Shown one piece after another: positions 1 through 11,900 of a stretch of 48,626 bases of DNA (the stretch's first letter is position 1; the number at the start of each line of letters is the position of its first letter). The notes under the pieces are model-generated. The model saw nothing but the letters and a program-made list of their open reading frames with translations. It was not told the DNA's origin and ran no database searches. Both the position numbers and the translations under genes were made by a program. Source of the stretch: Synergistota bacterium (GTDB taxonomy: Bacteria > Synergistota > Synergistia > Synergistales > Aminobacteriaceae); the NCBI GenBank assembly GCA_022704435.1, contig JAKJGK010000004.1, positions 1-48,626 on the forward strand. Reading direction: 5' to 3'.

Positions 1-1
1 G

Positions 2-496
2 ATAATGGCCGCGGTCCACGAGAGGGGCGCGCTGCGCCGCGAGGTCCCGTTCCGCGTATCGGTCGCGGGGGCGGGAAAGGCCGTACGCCTGGTGGGTGCG
101 GTGGACGCCCTGTGGGTGGAGGGCGACACGGTTCACATCAGGGACTACAAGATCACCGCCGGGGAGCTGGACGGCTCCGCGCCGTGGGAGGCGCTGTACA
201 GGGAGCAGCTGCTCTTCTACGGCTACGCAGCCTCCCTGGCCTTCCCGGGGGCGGGGCACGACATCAGGCTGATTCACCTGCGCGAGGGGACGGAGGGCGC
301 TCCGATCGACCCCGCCCGATCGTGGGAGGAGGTGGGCACCCTCATCCGCGAGACCGCCGGACGGTGCGCAACGGAACCCTACCCCGCCGCCGCGGAGCGG
401 TGCCCCGTCTGCTTCCACAGGCGGGACTGCCCCTTCCGGGCTGACAGGCGGTCCAGCCCGGACCAGCTTGGTGCTACAGGCTCTTCCAGCTCTTGA
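2..496 (+). CDS. C-terminal part of a RecB/AddAB-like PD-(D/E)XK nuclease (partial at left edge)
   Basis: The open frame enters from the left edge, so the first ATG at 5 is probably internal. About 160 residues are visible. They carry the PD-(D/E)XK core: GAVDAL, then RDYKI with the D and K of the active site, then a helix with YREQLLFYGYA. The end has a cysteine cluster (CPVCFHRRDCPF) of the kind that closes the [4Fe-4S] staple in AddB, Cas4 and RecB-family nucleases. Such a domain normally ends a UvrD/AddA-type helicase-nuclease that processes double-strand breaks, but the helicase part is outside the window. The last 23 bases overlap the 3' end of the convergent yitT-like gene. The nuclease domain is clear; the parent protein is inferred. 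Confidence 0.75.
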   Translation: MMAAVHERGALRREVPFRVSVAGAGKAVRLVGAVDALWVEGDTVHIRDYKITAGELDGSAPWEALYREQLLFYGYAASLAFPGAGHDIRLIHLREGTEGAPIDPARSWEEVGTLIRETAGRCATEPYPAAAERCPVCFHRRDCPFRADRRSSPDQLGATGSSSS

Positions 497-1376
497 ACCC
501 CTTGCCGAGCACCTCCGAGGCCACGGAGACCGACATGAAGGCCTTCGGGTCGTTGACCGCCAGGTACTTCTTGAGCGCTACCACCTGGCGCGGCTCGAGC
601 AGGGTCATAAGCACCGGCCGCCTCTGGCCCGAGTACCCCCCCACCCCTTCGAACCGGGTCGTGCCCCTCTGAAGGGAGATGTTTATATACTCGCTGACCC
701 TCTCCGGGATGTTCGTGATTATGAAGACCTGCTTCCTCCGGTCGAAGGAGCGGATCGAGTTGTCCACGACTATACCGTACACGTACAGTGCGACCGCCCC
801 GTAGATTGCGGACTCCAGCCCCACTACGAAGAACGACAGGCTCAGCAGTCCGGTGTTTATGTATATGCTGAACTGCCCCATCTCGATGCCGTACCGCCTG
901 CGCAGCGCGACTCCGGGGATGTCCAGCCCTCCGGTGGAGCCGCCCACCCTGAATATCAGCCCCGCGCCCAGCCCCCTCACCACACCCGACACCACCGCCG
1001 CCATGAACCTGTCCCCTATGACCGGCACCGGGACGTACTCGAAGGCCTTGAGCAGGACGGAGAACAGGAGCACGGCCCACATGGTCCACATCACGAAGCG
1101 AGGGGAGAGCTCCCTCCAGGCCCAGATCATGAGCAGCAGATTGATGCCGAGGATGACCCACGCGGGCGAGATGCCGAAGACGTAATAGGCCAGCACCGCT
1201 ATGCCGGAAACCCCGAGGTCGGGGAAGCGGTTCGGCAGCACGAACAGCGTCACCGCCACCGCCTGCACGGTCACACCGGCCGTTATCGCGAGGAAGGCTT
1301 TCCACTCCCCTCGTATCTCCCTCAGGAAACGCGCGGCCCTCGCGCGCGCGGCCCTGGTCTTGACTATTGGCTCCAA
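474..1376 (-). CDS. YitT family membrane protein (DUF161 + DUF2179)
   Basis: About 300 residues. The N-terminal two thirds hold five to six hydrophobic segments with the family's glycine-rich signatures (LPNRFPDLGVSGIA and GGSTGGLDIPG). The C-terminal 80 residues form a soluble DUF2179 domain (from KQVFIITN to the end). YitT proteins are integral membrane proteins of unproven function, and the length is typical. I place the start at TTG 1376 because GGGAG lies 8 bases upstream. GTG codons at 1385 and 1427 are alternatives, but the 1427 start would reach into the divergent remB promoter. The gene is transcribed away from remB-gyrB and overlaps the nuclease gene tail by 23 bases. Confidence 0.85.
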   Translation of the reverse strand: MEPIVKTRAARARAARFLREIRGEWKAFLAITAGVTVQAVAVTLFVLPNRFPDLGVSGIAVLAYYVFGISPAWVILGINLLLMIWAWRELSPRFVMWTMWAVLLFSVLLKAFEYVPVPVIGDRFMAAVVSGVVRGLGAGLIFRVGGSTGGLDIPGVALRRRYGIEMGQFSIYINTGLLSLSFFVVGLESAIYGAVALYVYGIVVDNSIRSFDRRKQVFIITNIPERVSEYINISLQRGTTRFEGVGGYSGQRRPVLMTLLEPRQVVALKKYLAVNDPKAFMSVSVASEVLGKGFKSWKSL

Positions 1377-1438
1377 CCGAATCACTCCCGTTCTATGTCC
1401 AGCGGCACCGTAAAAGGCGGTCGGCACGGGCCGCGTTC

Positions 1439-1447
1439 TGATATAAT
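1439..1447 (+). promoter_or_regulatory. Extended -10 promoter of remB-gyrB
   Basis: TGATATAAT is a perfect extended -10 element. No good -35 box is seen 17 bases upstream, as is common with extended -10 promoters. The predicted start of transcription near 1454 gives a leader of about 32 bases to the remB-like ATG at 1486. Confidence 0.65.
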
Positions 1448-1485
1448 ACAGGCATGAGAAGAATCACGAAACGGAGTGAGACAGG

Positions 1486-3617
<2,132 letters not shown>

Positions 3618-3632
3618 CGCGGGAGGGATTCT

Positions 3633-4070
3633 ATGGTCGAACGTGACATACTCATAGCCAAGACAGCGACGATCCAGAGATGCCTGGCGAGGATCGGCGA
3701 AATCACAGGACTCGACCCGACAAGTCTGGACGACCTGGACAAGCAGGACATCTTCGTCCTCAACCTGCAACGGGCCGTCAAGGCAGCGATAGACTTGGCG
3801 GCTCACGTTGCGGCGTCCGAGGAGATGGGAATTCCTGAGACCGCCTCCGGTTGCTTCACGCTGCTTCATCGGGGCGGCATCATCGACACAAGACTGCTTG
3901 ACAGGATGACGAAGATGACTGGATTCAGAAATATCGCAGTTCACGACTACCAAACCCTCGACCCCGAAATTCTGAAGTCCATCCTCGTAAATGGGTTGAG
4001 GGACCTGGAAGAGTTCTACGCCACGGTCCTGGCTTATTTTGAAGGGACAAAGACGCAGGACAACCGCTGA
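3633..4070 (+). CDS. HepT-like (DUF86/HEPN) RNase toxin without its MntA partner
   Basis: 145 residues, mostly helical, with the HEPN catalytic motif Rx4HxY in RNIAVHDY (Arg99, His104, Tyr106). HepT proteins are toxic ribonucleases. They are normally neutralised by the adjacent nucleotidyltransferase MntA, which AMPylates the tyrosine of this motif. No MntA-like gene is present on either side. The gene lies 15 bases after gyrB with its own GGGAGGG ribosome site, so it may ride on the gyrB transcript. Its base composition is visibly less GC-rich than gyrB, which fits acquisition by transfer. It could be a solitary HEPN protein with another role. Confidence 0.75.
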   Translation: MVERDILIAKTATIQRCLARIGEITGLDPTSLDDLDKQDIFVLNLQRAVKAAIDLAAHVAASEEMGIPETASGCFTLLHRGGIIDTRLLDRMTKMTGFRNIAVHDYQTLDPEILKSILVNGLRDLEEFYATVLAYFEGTKTQDNR

Positions 4071-4384
4071 GATCCCTCACATTCGTTCGGGATGACGGAG
4101 GACAAACGTTCGGGCTAGCAGAGAGCCTGTCGTCCCGAACGAGCGCAGCGAGGAGGGACCTCGCCGCGAGGCCTTCGACCCACTCGAATCTGACGGTGGA
4201 GAGTAGCGCACTGTACGCGCTCCATTCTACTCCACTTCCCGTCATACGCTCCTAAGTGCGGCGTGTCCACCTCCGCCGCGATCCTGAATACCGCCTTCGG
4301 CCCGTTGGGGGCATCGGGAACGCCGACCTGGCCTCGGGATGTCCGGGCTGGAAAGCGGCCCGGCCGATAATCCCCTCAAGCGTT
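4071..4384. other. Intergenic region with repeat DNA and possible decayed coding sequence
   Basis: No intact gene is seen. Bases 4082-4161 are a palindromic repeat described separately. From about 4200 to 4384 the minus strand, downstream of the antitoxin, shows short stretches that read like protein in two different frames. One contains PDAPNGPKAVFRIAAEVD, read downward from about 4315. This could be the remains of a frameshifted gene, but I cannot name it. Confidence 0.35.
4082..4161. repeat. Palindromic intergenic repeat (REP-like)
   Basis: The arms TTCGTTCGGGATGAC (4082-4096) and GTCGTCCCGAACGA (4129-4142) are inverted copies with one mismatch. They enclose a smaller stem, GGCT/AGCC. The right half, 4129-4161, belongs to a dispersed 33-base repeat that recurs at 34020-34052 and, inverted, at 35204-35238. 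Confidence 0.65.
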
Positions 4385-4681
4385 TCAAGCGGAGCGAGAC
4401 TTGGTCGGTGAGGTCTTCAGCTGAACCCCCAGCGCAGACAGTACCTTCAGAACCGTGTCGTAACGCGGTTTCGCTCCCGGCGCCAACGCTTTGTACAGGC
4501 TCTCCCGGCCCAGCCCCGCATCGCTGGCCAGTTTCGACATACCCCTGGCCTTTGCCACATCCGAAACAGCGCGCAGAAAAACGTCCGGATCGCCCTCCTC
4601 CAGGGCTGCGTTCAGGTACTTCGATATCACCTCGTCGCTATCCAGATAATCAGCGGCGTCAAAAGGAGCCGTTCCGCTCAT
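4385..4681 (-). CDS. HigA-like addiction module antidote
   Basis: 98 residues. The N-terminal third (DAADYLDSDEVISKYLNAAL) and the central helix-turn-helix (MSKLASDAGLGRESLYKAL) match the addiction-module antidote family that pairs with short HigB/RelE-like killers. The start overlaps the toxin stop by 4 bases (4678-4681), so the pair is translationally coupled in toxin-first order. The antidote normally binds both the toxin and the operon operator. A candidate palindromic operator lies in the promoter at 4993-5004. Confidence 0.85.
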   Translation of the reverse strand: MSGTAPFDAADYLDSDEVISKYLNAALEEGDPDVFLRAVSDVAKARGMSKLASDAGLGRESLYKALAPGAKPRYDTVLKVLSALGVQLKTSPTKSRSA

Positions 4682-4980
4682 GATTCTTCCTCCAGTCTTT
4701 TCTTGATCGCCTTGGCGGCTTGAATGTCTTTCTTCTGAGAAGACTTATCGCCGCCGTACAAAAGGACGTAAACCACCTTACCCTGTCTGAAATAGTAGAT
4801 GCGACAGCCTGCCCCCGCGTGAATCCGCATCTCGAACACTCCGTCGCCCACCGATTCACAGTCGCCAAAATTGCCCGTCTCGGCCGCTCTTATCCGAACT
4901 AAAACCCGGGCCTTGATGGACAATTCCTTCAATCTTTTCAGCCATCTATCGAATTCCGGCGTGCGCATGAAAATATTCAT
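4678..4980 (-). CDS. HigB/RelE-type toxin of an addiction module
   Basis: 100 residues with the compact RelE/ParE fold features of the addiction module killer family: FDRWLKRLKELSIKARVLVR, then the beta-strand segment EMRIHAGAGCRIYYFRQG, YVLLYGGDKSSQ, and a basic C-terminal helix. Family members are usually ribosome-dependent mRNA interferases. The ATG at 4980 lies about 7 bases from the -10 box, so the mRNA may be leaderless. A second Met codon at 4968 has no better ribosome site. Base composition is lower in GC than the neighbours. Confidence 0.85.
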   Translation of the reverse strand: MNIFMRTPEFDRWLKRLKELSIKARVLVRIRAAETGNFGDCESVGDGVFEMRIHAGAGCRIYYFRQGKVVYVLLYGGDKSSQKKDIQAAKAIKKRLEEES

Positions 4981-4986
4981 GCGCCT

Positions 4987-5015
4987 ATATTATCCGAACG
5001 GATACAAATAGTCAA
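4987..5015 (-). promoter_or_regulatory. Promoter and palindromic operator of the toxin-antitoxin pair
   Basis: On the minus strand TTGACT (5010-5015) and TAATAT (4987-4992) are separated by exactly 17 bases. Within the spacer, 4993-5004 reads ATCCGAACGGAT, an inverted repeat with 5-base arms. This is a suitable site for the antidote to repress its own promoter. Confidence 0.75.
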
Positions 5016-5134
5016 GTCTATCTCTCAACATCGGTCACGGTTTACAGGAAGATACGACCCGCGCGCACCAACCCCTGCAACGCTCTCAATCCATCGTTCC
5101 GGAAGTGCGGACACAGGCCTCCAGGCCACCGCCG

Positions 5135-8100
5135 TTACTTGAGCGCCTCCCTGATTCTCCTGCTCAGGCGGTCCTTCACCATGTCCAGGGTCGTGTCGCC
5201 CCTGCCTTTTTTCAGGGCGTCCGCCTCCCGGCAGGCCACGTCGAGAAGGGCGCGGGAGAGTATCGCCGGTACATCGAGAGACGTCACAGAGCCGGAGAGG
5301 GGAACGCGGAAGTCCCACAGCGTCTCCTCCAGCGCGGATCGGAGGGTCTGCGTCGGCACGCCTCTTACGTGCAGTCCTCCTCTCTCCTCGCAGCTCTTCT
5401 CAAGCCTCTCGATCACGGAGCGGAACGACCTCTCGCCCTCCGAGTCGAAGAGCAGCGACGAATTCAGCATTGAGTGGGAGAGCAGCAGCTCCAGCAGATG
5501 CTCCGACCTCGCCGCGTCGCCGCTGATCCTCATGATCCTGTCGACGACCCCGCCCCTAGCAGACAGAACCCCGCCCTCCGCAGCCTCCGCCCTGACCCGC
5601 AGCTCCCTCTCCAGGGCCTCGGTCTCCTCCGAGGGGGCGCGGATGTCCCCTCGAACCCCGTCGACATCGTCCAGCCCGGAGACCAGGATCGCGCCCTCTG
5701 CGACGCTCGCCGCGAGAGCGCGCACGGTCCTGTGGGGCATGACGCACGATACCTCGCGCACGCGCTCCTCGCCCGGCCTCGCCGCGATCACATGGCTCAA
5801 CAGGGTGTCGAAGACCATGTCCCCCCACGACGCGAAGTGCAGCTCCGCCTCCCCGCCGTCGATGCCCCTCTCGTACAGATCCCTGTCCGCGGTGAGGCAG
5901 ACCCCGTCCTCTACCCCCGGCACGCCTCGGACCATAAGGACCGAATCGCCGTGCCCGGCCACCCTTGCGCACCCGAGCGCCTTCAGATACTCGGACTGAA
6001 GCAGGACCTTCCACGCGCCCTCGAGCGTCGCGGGGCGGACCTCCTTGTCCATCCCCTCGCGGATGCGAGAGTAGAAGTCGTACTGATCTCCAGGCGACAT
6101 TTCCATCCCGGCCACCCGCCGTCTCTGATTCTCAAGACGCTCCAGGGCGCGCCTCTCAAGCTCCCCCTCGGACAGCTCGCGGGAAGCGTAGCTCTCGAAC
6201 TCGTCCGGCTGCACCGGCAGCAGGGAGAAGTCCAGCGACCCCACAAGATCCATCGCCCCGTACAGACGCTTCAGGAGCCGGTCGTATATGGCCTCCTCCA
6301 CCGACCCCAGAACGCACATGTTCAGCACGTGGACCGTGTCGTGCCTCTGCCCGATCCTGTCGATCCTGCCTATCCGCTGCTCCACCTTCATCGGATTCCA
6401 CGGGAGATCGAAGTTGATGATCATGTCCGCCGTCTGGAGGTTCAGCCCCTCCGCCGCGGCGTCCGTGCAGAGCAGCAGGTCGATCTCCCCGCGCAGGAAG
6501 AGGCGCTTTACCTCCTCTCTGCCGGTCCTCTTCTCCTCGTCGGCCTCGGCGTCGTAGAAGGAGCACTTCTTTCCGCTGTAGACGCCGGTGCGCAGCGTCG
6601 GCTCGCGCAGGCGAAGATGCGCCCGGATGTCCTCCAGAGTGTCCATGTAGCGGGTGAAAAGAACCGTCTGCCGAAGCCGCTCCCTCTCCCGCCTCTTCTC
6701 CAGTTCGCTCAGCAGGGCCCTGATCTTCGACGGAATGCCGGTCATCCCGTCCAAACGGGCGATCATGCCGGCGAGCCTGCCTCTCTCCCACTCCAGGTCC
6801 TCCTGCCCCCTGTTCTCGAGGAAGCCCTCCAGTGCGTCCCCGTCCGGGAAGAGCTCGACGTCGTCGTCCTGCTCCTCCGCCTCGTAATCCGGCAGAGCAG
6901 CGCCGTGCGCCAGAGTCGCCTCCACCTTCTCCCTTCGCCGCCGCAGGGACTCGGCCAGTGCGAAGAGCGACGAGGCGAAGCGTTGCCGCAGAAAGCTCAG
7001 GTAGAAGCCCAGGCTCGCCCTTTCGGCACCCTCCCCCCTCTCCCCCAGAAGGTCCTTGAGCTCGGCGCAGTAGAGCTGAAGATCGTCGTAGACCTCCCTC
7101 TCTCCGGCGGAGAAGCCGATCATCGGCGGAGGCATCAGATTGCGCGTCGCCAGCCCCGCTCTCAGCTCCCCCTTTTCCTGGTAGATCCCCAGCAGCTTGC
7201 GCGAGTGGCGCAGCATCACCCGCGAGAGGGGAGCGATGGCGAAGAGAAGAGGTCCGACCTCGGAGGGTCGGGGCGTCCTGCCCCTTTCGCACCAGTCCTC
7301 CATGCGCCTCCTGAGTCGCCCGTGGATCAGGCCGTCGCCGAGGACCTCCCAGTACATGGGGTTCTCGCACTGAACTCGGGTCACCACATTCCGCAGAAAG
7401 ATCCAATCGTCATCTTCGAGCCCCCCGCCGTCGGCGACCCGCCCCAGCAGATCGTAGTAGCTCCTGGTCAGAGAGGGCGACTTGTCGAAGGCCCCCGTCC
7501 TGCGCAGGAGCCTCAACAGGTCGTGCGCCTCCACCCAGTCGAGCTGCACTGGGGTGGCCGTCGCCAGCCAGAGGGAGCGGGCCTTCCCGACGAGCAGTTT
7601 GGATATGGCCTCGTAGAGATTGTTGTAATCGGGATTTACCCTGCACCCGTCCTCAGCGGAGGAATTACTTCTGCGGGCGGCGTGAGCCTCGTCCACCAGG
7701 ACAATGTCAAAACTCTCCGCCCTGCCTATCTCCTCATGCCGCTCCTTGCGGACAAGCAGACCGGTGGAGACGATGCACAGGTCGGGCGACAGAAGCCCCT
7801 CGGAGCGGTCGGTGGCGCTCTCGGGGAAGAGGGCCTCGTGCCTCGCAGGCTGAGACGACACGACGAGGCGGAAGGGGAGGAAGAACTTCTCCGCCATCTC
7901 GCGGAGCCACTGACGACCCAGCCCCGCCGGCGGAGCGATCAGGATCCGCCTGACGACGCCCGAGAGCAGCAGCGACCGGAAGGCGAGCCCGGCCTCTATC
8001 GTCTTGCCAAGCCCGACCTCGTCGCAGAGGAGAAAGCCCTTCGGGTAGCTCTCGACCAGTCGTCGGGCCACCATCCTCTGGTGCGGCCAGGGCGCCACAG

Positions 8101-8977
8101 GGGCGGACTCCATCCCCAGCCACAGACCTCCTGGCATCTGAGGGGCGAGCTGAAGCACCCTGAACGAAAGCCACTCTCGAAAAGAGGGTGCAACCCCGCC
8201 GACCCCCGACGCAACCCTGCTGGACGCCGTGCGCGGATGCGCGGACTCCCCCAACTGGACAAGCCTCTCCCGCACCGCCTCCGGAAGGGTGTATACGCGC
8301 AGATGGGGACTCCCGTTCTCCCAGAGCAGGTCGAAGTCCCTCTTGTGCTCCTCTGCCCTCTCGGAGGAGGGTTTCCCCCACCATCCGGCGTCGACAGCGA
8401 TGTTCTCCGCGTTCAGCACCAGGGCCGACCTCGACTCGTTCAGCGAGCCGCCGGCCAGCAGGATGTCCCCGGCGTCGTCCTCGAACACGGCCCACTTCTC
8501 GTGGACATAGCCGTCCTCGTTCGAGTCGAAGGGAAGCCCCTCGCCAGTGACCGAATGCACCCGGATCGCGACCCGCACCTCCAGAACTCCCCTGGCCACC
8601 ATCCAGCCCAGCAGCTCCACCCCGCGCCGCACATCCTCCGGCCAGGACAGGTCCTCAAGCCGCTCCTCCAGAAGGCAGGAGAGACGCTCCTCCTCCCCGG
8701 CGAGCACAGCCTCCACGTCCTCCGAGTCCAGGTCCGCCCCAGTGATCAGCCTCATCCTTCCGTCGGACGCGGTGAAGGAGGCGAATCCCCGCGAGGCCGC
8801 CGCCAGCGACGACGACGTGAAGTAGCCCGCCATGCGGCGGTAGAGCACCGACCTCTCCAATGCGGGGATGTAAAAGTCGTTGAGGATGTCGTCCACCCTG
8901 CCGTCCGGCCGAAAGGCCGAGGTGCGATACTCGTACTCCCACTGTCGGCCCCTGAGTCCCCTCCCCTCGTCCGACAC
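5135..8977 (-). CDS. PLD-SNF2 (HepA/RapA-like) helicase of a defence operon
   Basis: 1,280 residues. The N-terminus is a phospholipase-D-like nuclease domain: HEK near residue 157, then GGSLNES, with Glu where the HxKx4D motif usually has Asp. The middle is an SNF2-type helicase: CDEVGLGKTIEAG near 320, VLVDEAHAAR near 425, ATATPVQLDW, then FTRYMDTLEDIRAHLR and GRIDRIGQRHDTVHVLN near 870. A long C-terminal region follows. Helicases of this type (COG0553 with PLD) accompany methylases in BREX type 3 and class 1 DISARM-like systems. The GTG start directly follows the methylase stop (TAGGTG) with GGGGA upstream, so it is the last gene of the operon. DNA translocation in phage defence is inferred from context. 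Confidence 0.85.
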   Translation of the reverse strand: MSDEGRGLRGRQWEYEYRTSAFRPDGRVDDILNDFYIPALERSVLYRRMAGYFTSSSLAAASRGFASFTASDGRMRLITGADLDSEDVEAVLAGEEERLSCLLEERLEDLSWPEDVRRGVELLGWMVARGVLEVRVAIRVHSVTGEGLPFDSNEDGYVHEKWAVFEDDAGDILLAGGSLNESRSALVLNAENIAVDAGWWGKPSSERAEEHKRDFDLLWENGSPHLRVYTLPEAVRERLVQLGESAHPRTASSRVASGVGGVAPSFREWLSFRVLQLAPQMPGGLWLGMESAPVAPWPHQRMVARRLVESYPKGFLLCDEVGLGKTIEAGLAFRSLLLSGVVRRILIAPPAGLGRQWLREMAEKFFLPFRLVVSSQPARHEALFPESATDRSEGLLSPDLCIVSTGLLVRKERHEEIGRAESFDIVLVDEAHAARRSNSSAEDGCRVNPDYNNLYEAISKLLVGKARSLWLATATPVQLDWVEAHDLLRLLRRTGAFDKSPSLTRSYYDLLGRVADGGGLEDDDWIFLRNVVTRVQCENPMYWEVLGDGLIHGRLRRRMEDWCERGRTPRPSEVGPLLFAIAPLSRVMLRHSRKLLGIYQEKGELRAGLATRNLMPPPMIGFSAGEREVYDDLQLYCAELKDLLGERGEGAERASLGFYLSFLRQRFASSLFALAESLRRRREKVEATLAHGAALPDYEAEEQDDDVELFPDGDALEGFLENRGQEDLEWERGRLAGMIARLDGMTGIPSKIRALLSELEKRRERERLRQTVLFTRYMDTLEDIRAHLRLREPTLRTGVYSGKKCSFYDAEADEEKRTGREEVKRLFLRGEIDLLLCTDAAAEGLNLQTADMIINFDLPWNPMKVEQRIGRIDRIGQRHDTVHVLNMCVLGSVEEAIYDRLLKRLYGAMDLVGSLDFSLLPVQPDEFESYASRELSEGELERRALERLENQRRRVAGMEMSPGDQYDFYSRIREGMDKEVRPATLEGAWKVLLQSEYLKALGCARVAGHGDSVLMVRGVPGVEDGVCLTADRDLYERGIDGGEAELHFASWGDMVFDTLLSHVIAARPGEERVREVSCVMPHRTVRALAASVAEGAILVSGLDDVDGVRGDIRAPSEETEALERELRVRAEAAEGGVLSARGGVVDRIMRISGDAARSEHLLELLLSHSMLNSSLLFDSEGERSFRSVIERLEKSCEERGGLHVRGVPTQTLRSALEETLWDFRVPLSGSVTSLDVPAILSRALLDVACREADALKKGRGDTTLDMVKDRLSRRIREALK

Positions 8978-11900
8978 CTACGTTCCCCGCCTTTCCCCCA
9001 GCGCGAAGAGGAGGGTCTCCGCCTCCCTCGTCAGCTCCTCCTCTGCGACCTCGGCGGCCCATATCCGCAGCAGCGCAAACAGGGACGACCGTTTCTCCGG
9101 CGCGCGCCTCTCCGCGAATCCTCGCGCCGCGACCTCCCCGCCACTTCTAAAGGCCCTGATCAGCCCGTGCAGAAGGTCCCACTCGGTCTGCGGGGACTCC
9201 ATCCTCCTGGCGGAGCGCTCCTCCGGCTTCGCCAGTCGCAGCTTGCTCCCGCTTCGAACCAGGGGAGCGTCGAACCCTTCGTCCTCGGCGAGAGCTCCTG
9301 CAACTCGGCCGCTGCGCACTCCGTTCACCCCGATGAACCGCCCGTTGGCCAAATACCCGCCCGATCTGTTCTCAAGCGAGATGTTCAGCGAGCGGGAGAG
9401 GTTCAGCCCCTCGTCGTAGGAGAAGTCGTTCAGGCCGAAGAGGGCGAGCAGCAGGGCCGCCATCGCGGCCTCCGGCGCCAGCTCCGACAGCAGGGAGGAG
9501 CCGCCGGCGACACGCCTCATCTGCTCCTCCGCGACGACCCGGGACGCCTCCAGCATCGCCCGATGAGGCCCGACCGGCTCGTCGCCGTCCAGAACCGGCC
9601 AGCGCCCCGACAGAACCTGCAGAGCCCGCCCGTAGCAGGAGACCATCTCGTCCACGGGGTTGAGGCCGAGGCCCGCGAAGTCGCGAAGTCCCTCCTCCAC
9701 GGCGGCGCGTACCTTGCTCTGCACGCCCCTGCCCCCCAGCCCGGTCCAGAAGGAGGGAGACCTCTCGTCTCCGTCCGGCCTCTTGCGGCAGGAGATGAAG
9801 ATGGAACTTGCGGCCGACGCATTTTCCATGATGTGTCGAGAGTTCAGAAATTCCGACGCCACAGGTGTTGTGGACGTTATGATCCACCCGTTTTCTATCA
9901 GGGCTTGGGTCAAGGACTCCCAGGCACCCTGGCTCTTGTGAGTGAACATCATGGTCATGATCCCGTCGTCCTTCAGCACCCTGCGCGCCTCGGCGAAGAT
10001 CTCTCCCATCATCCTCTCGTATGCAGCCTTCGCCTCGGACTCTCCGCCGTCGCGAGCCGGGTTCGCGACGGCCTCGCTCGCCTTGTCCGTCAGCCTGCGG
10101 GCGAACAGCTCCGGGAAGAGGTCGCCCAGCGTCCTTTTCTGCCAGACGTAGAAGAAGTCCGACAGCTCCGCGTACTGGACGTTGTCGTAGTAGGGTGGGT
10201 CGAAGCAGATCACGTCGACGCTCCGGTCTCCGACCGACGGCATGGAGGCTGCGGAGCCGTGCAGCAGGGTCAGGGGCGGCTCTCCTCTGGTCGCCTCGCG
10301 CACCGGTTCAAGAAGCTTGGCGATGCCTCTGTAGGCGTCCAGTATCTGCGACAGCCCCCAGGCCGCCCCGGAGTTCGGCCCGGCGAAGACCATCTCAGCG
10401 AAAGTCCATCTTAACGGGAAGCCATGCTCTGAAAAAGAATGACCAATTTGGGCTCTCTGGTATATCCACGTACACTGCTTGCTATTCCAGTCCAGCCCCT
10501 TGTCGATGGCGAACTGGAGGCAGGCGACCACCGCCGCGCCCCTCTCGACGCCCAGCTCCTCGATTATCAGCGGCTTCAGTCGGTTCAGCTCCTCGACGAG
10601 GATCAGATGACCGAGGAGCTGCCGGGGGGTGAACATGTCGCACCAGCGGTTTGTGCCATAGCGAATCGGCTCCCGCGTCTTATGCCCCTCCGTGATCGCT
10701 TCGATCGGGACAAGCCGCATCTCCTCCCACCTGTCCCAGTTCTCCGCAAGCATCGCCTCGGCGTCGTCCAGCGCGGCGAGATCCCGCTCGTTCGGGGGGC
10801 GGAAGAAGCGCACCTTCTCCGTCACTATCTCGCCCTTCCTCTCTCCGCTCTTGTAACGACGAACGTTTCCATCCCTGTCCAGCTTCGGCTGAAGTCGGAC
10901 AGCCGCGACTGCGTACAGCCGGTCCCTCCATCGGCCGTGCTCGGACTCTCCCCTGGCCTGGCGTTTTATCTCCTCTCCGTCGATCCCATGTTCGCAGTGG
11001 ACGCAGGTCCCCGCTCCCCTGCTCACGGTGAAGAGGTTCGGGTCCTCTCCGTTCGGACCCCGGCCCTTGCGCACCCTGTAGGTACGGAATGACACACTGC
11101 CGCCGCGCTCCTTTCCGTCCGGGATCACAGCCACTCCCCATTCGTCGCCGTCAACCTTGGACAGCCAGCAGGTGTTGAGCAGTGGCACCTCCCCGCCGCA
11201 GTGAGGGCAAGTCACCTGCCGGGCGAAGATCAGCCCTGTCTGATCAAACTCAACGTCTGCAAAACCTTCAACTGCATCGGGGCACTTCTTGCAATGCTCC
11301 TTAAGACGTGCGACCTCCTCCTCGGGCAACGGCGAAAAGGGCGTGACTCCCGCCGTAAGGTAAGAGACTTTTTCTAACAGCTTCTCGCCCCAGTATTCAA
11401 TATCGTCCACTAGCCGAGGTCCGTACTTGATCGGGAATTTAAGAGTGGCCTCCAGTATCATGGAAGCGACTGGATTCAATTCGTTAGCTATCACATCGCA
11501 GCCGAGCCGCAGGGCCTCGAAAGGGATGGATCCTCCGCCCGCCGTCATATCGAGGACTCTTTTCCCCTCTACAAGGGTAGGAGGGGCGTCGGAGAAAGCT
11601 CGCGCATAACCGTAAAGGTCCTCAAGGTCCCATTTTATCTGACCACCGATAATGCCGCTTACTTCAGGAAGTTTTGCGAAGGCGATCCGCTCCTTCACGT
11701 GAGCGGGGTCGGCTGACACACGCAGGACCTCCAGCTTCTCAAGCGGCGAAGGGGGCTCGAGCGGCGCTGTCTCCCTCTCCCATCGAAGGAGCACCGGATC
11801 GGACTCAAGGGTTGCGTCTGTCTTCAGCATCTCTATCTGCTCGCGGCATCGCGCCCTCCGCCCGTTCTCCTTCTGAAGGGCGCGCTCGGCGCGCTGGTCG

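Noticed and set aside
5474-10414. A 1,646-codon plus-strand open frame opposite the defence operon
   Set aside because: It is a GC-driven antisense shadow of the helicase and methylase genes, with no ribosome site and Arg/Pro/Leu-rich low-complexity composition.
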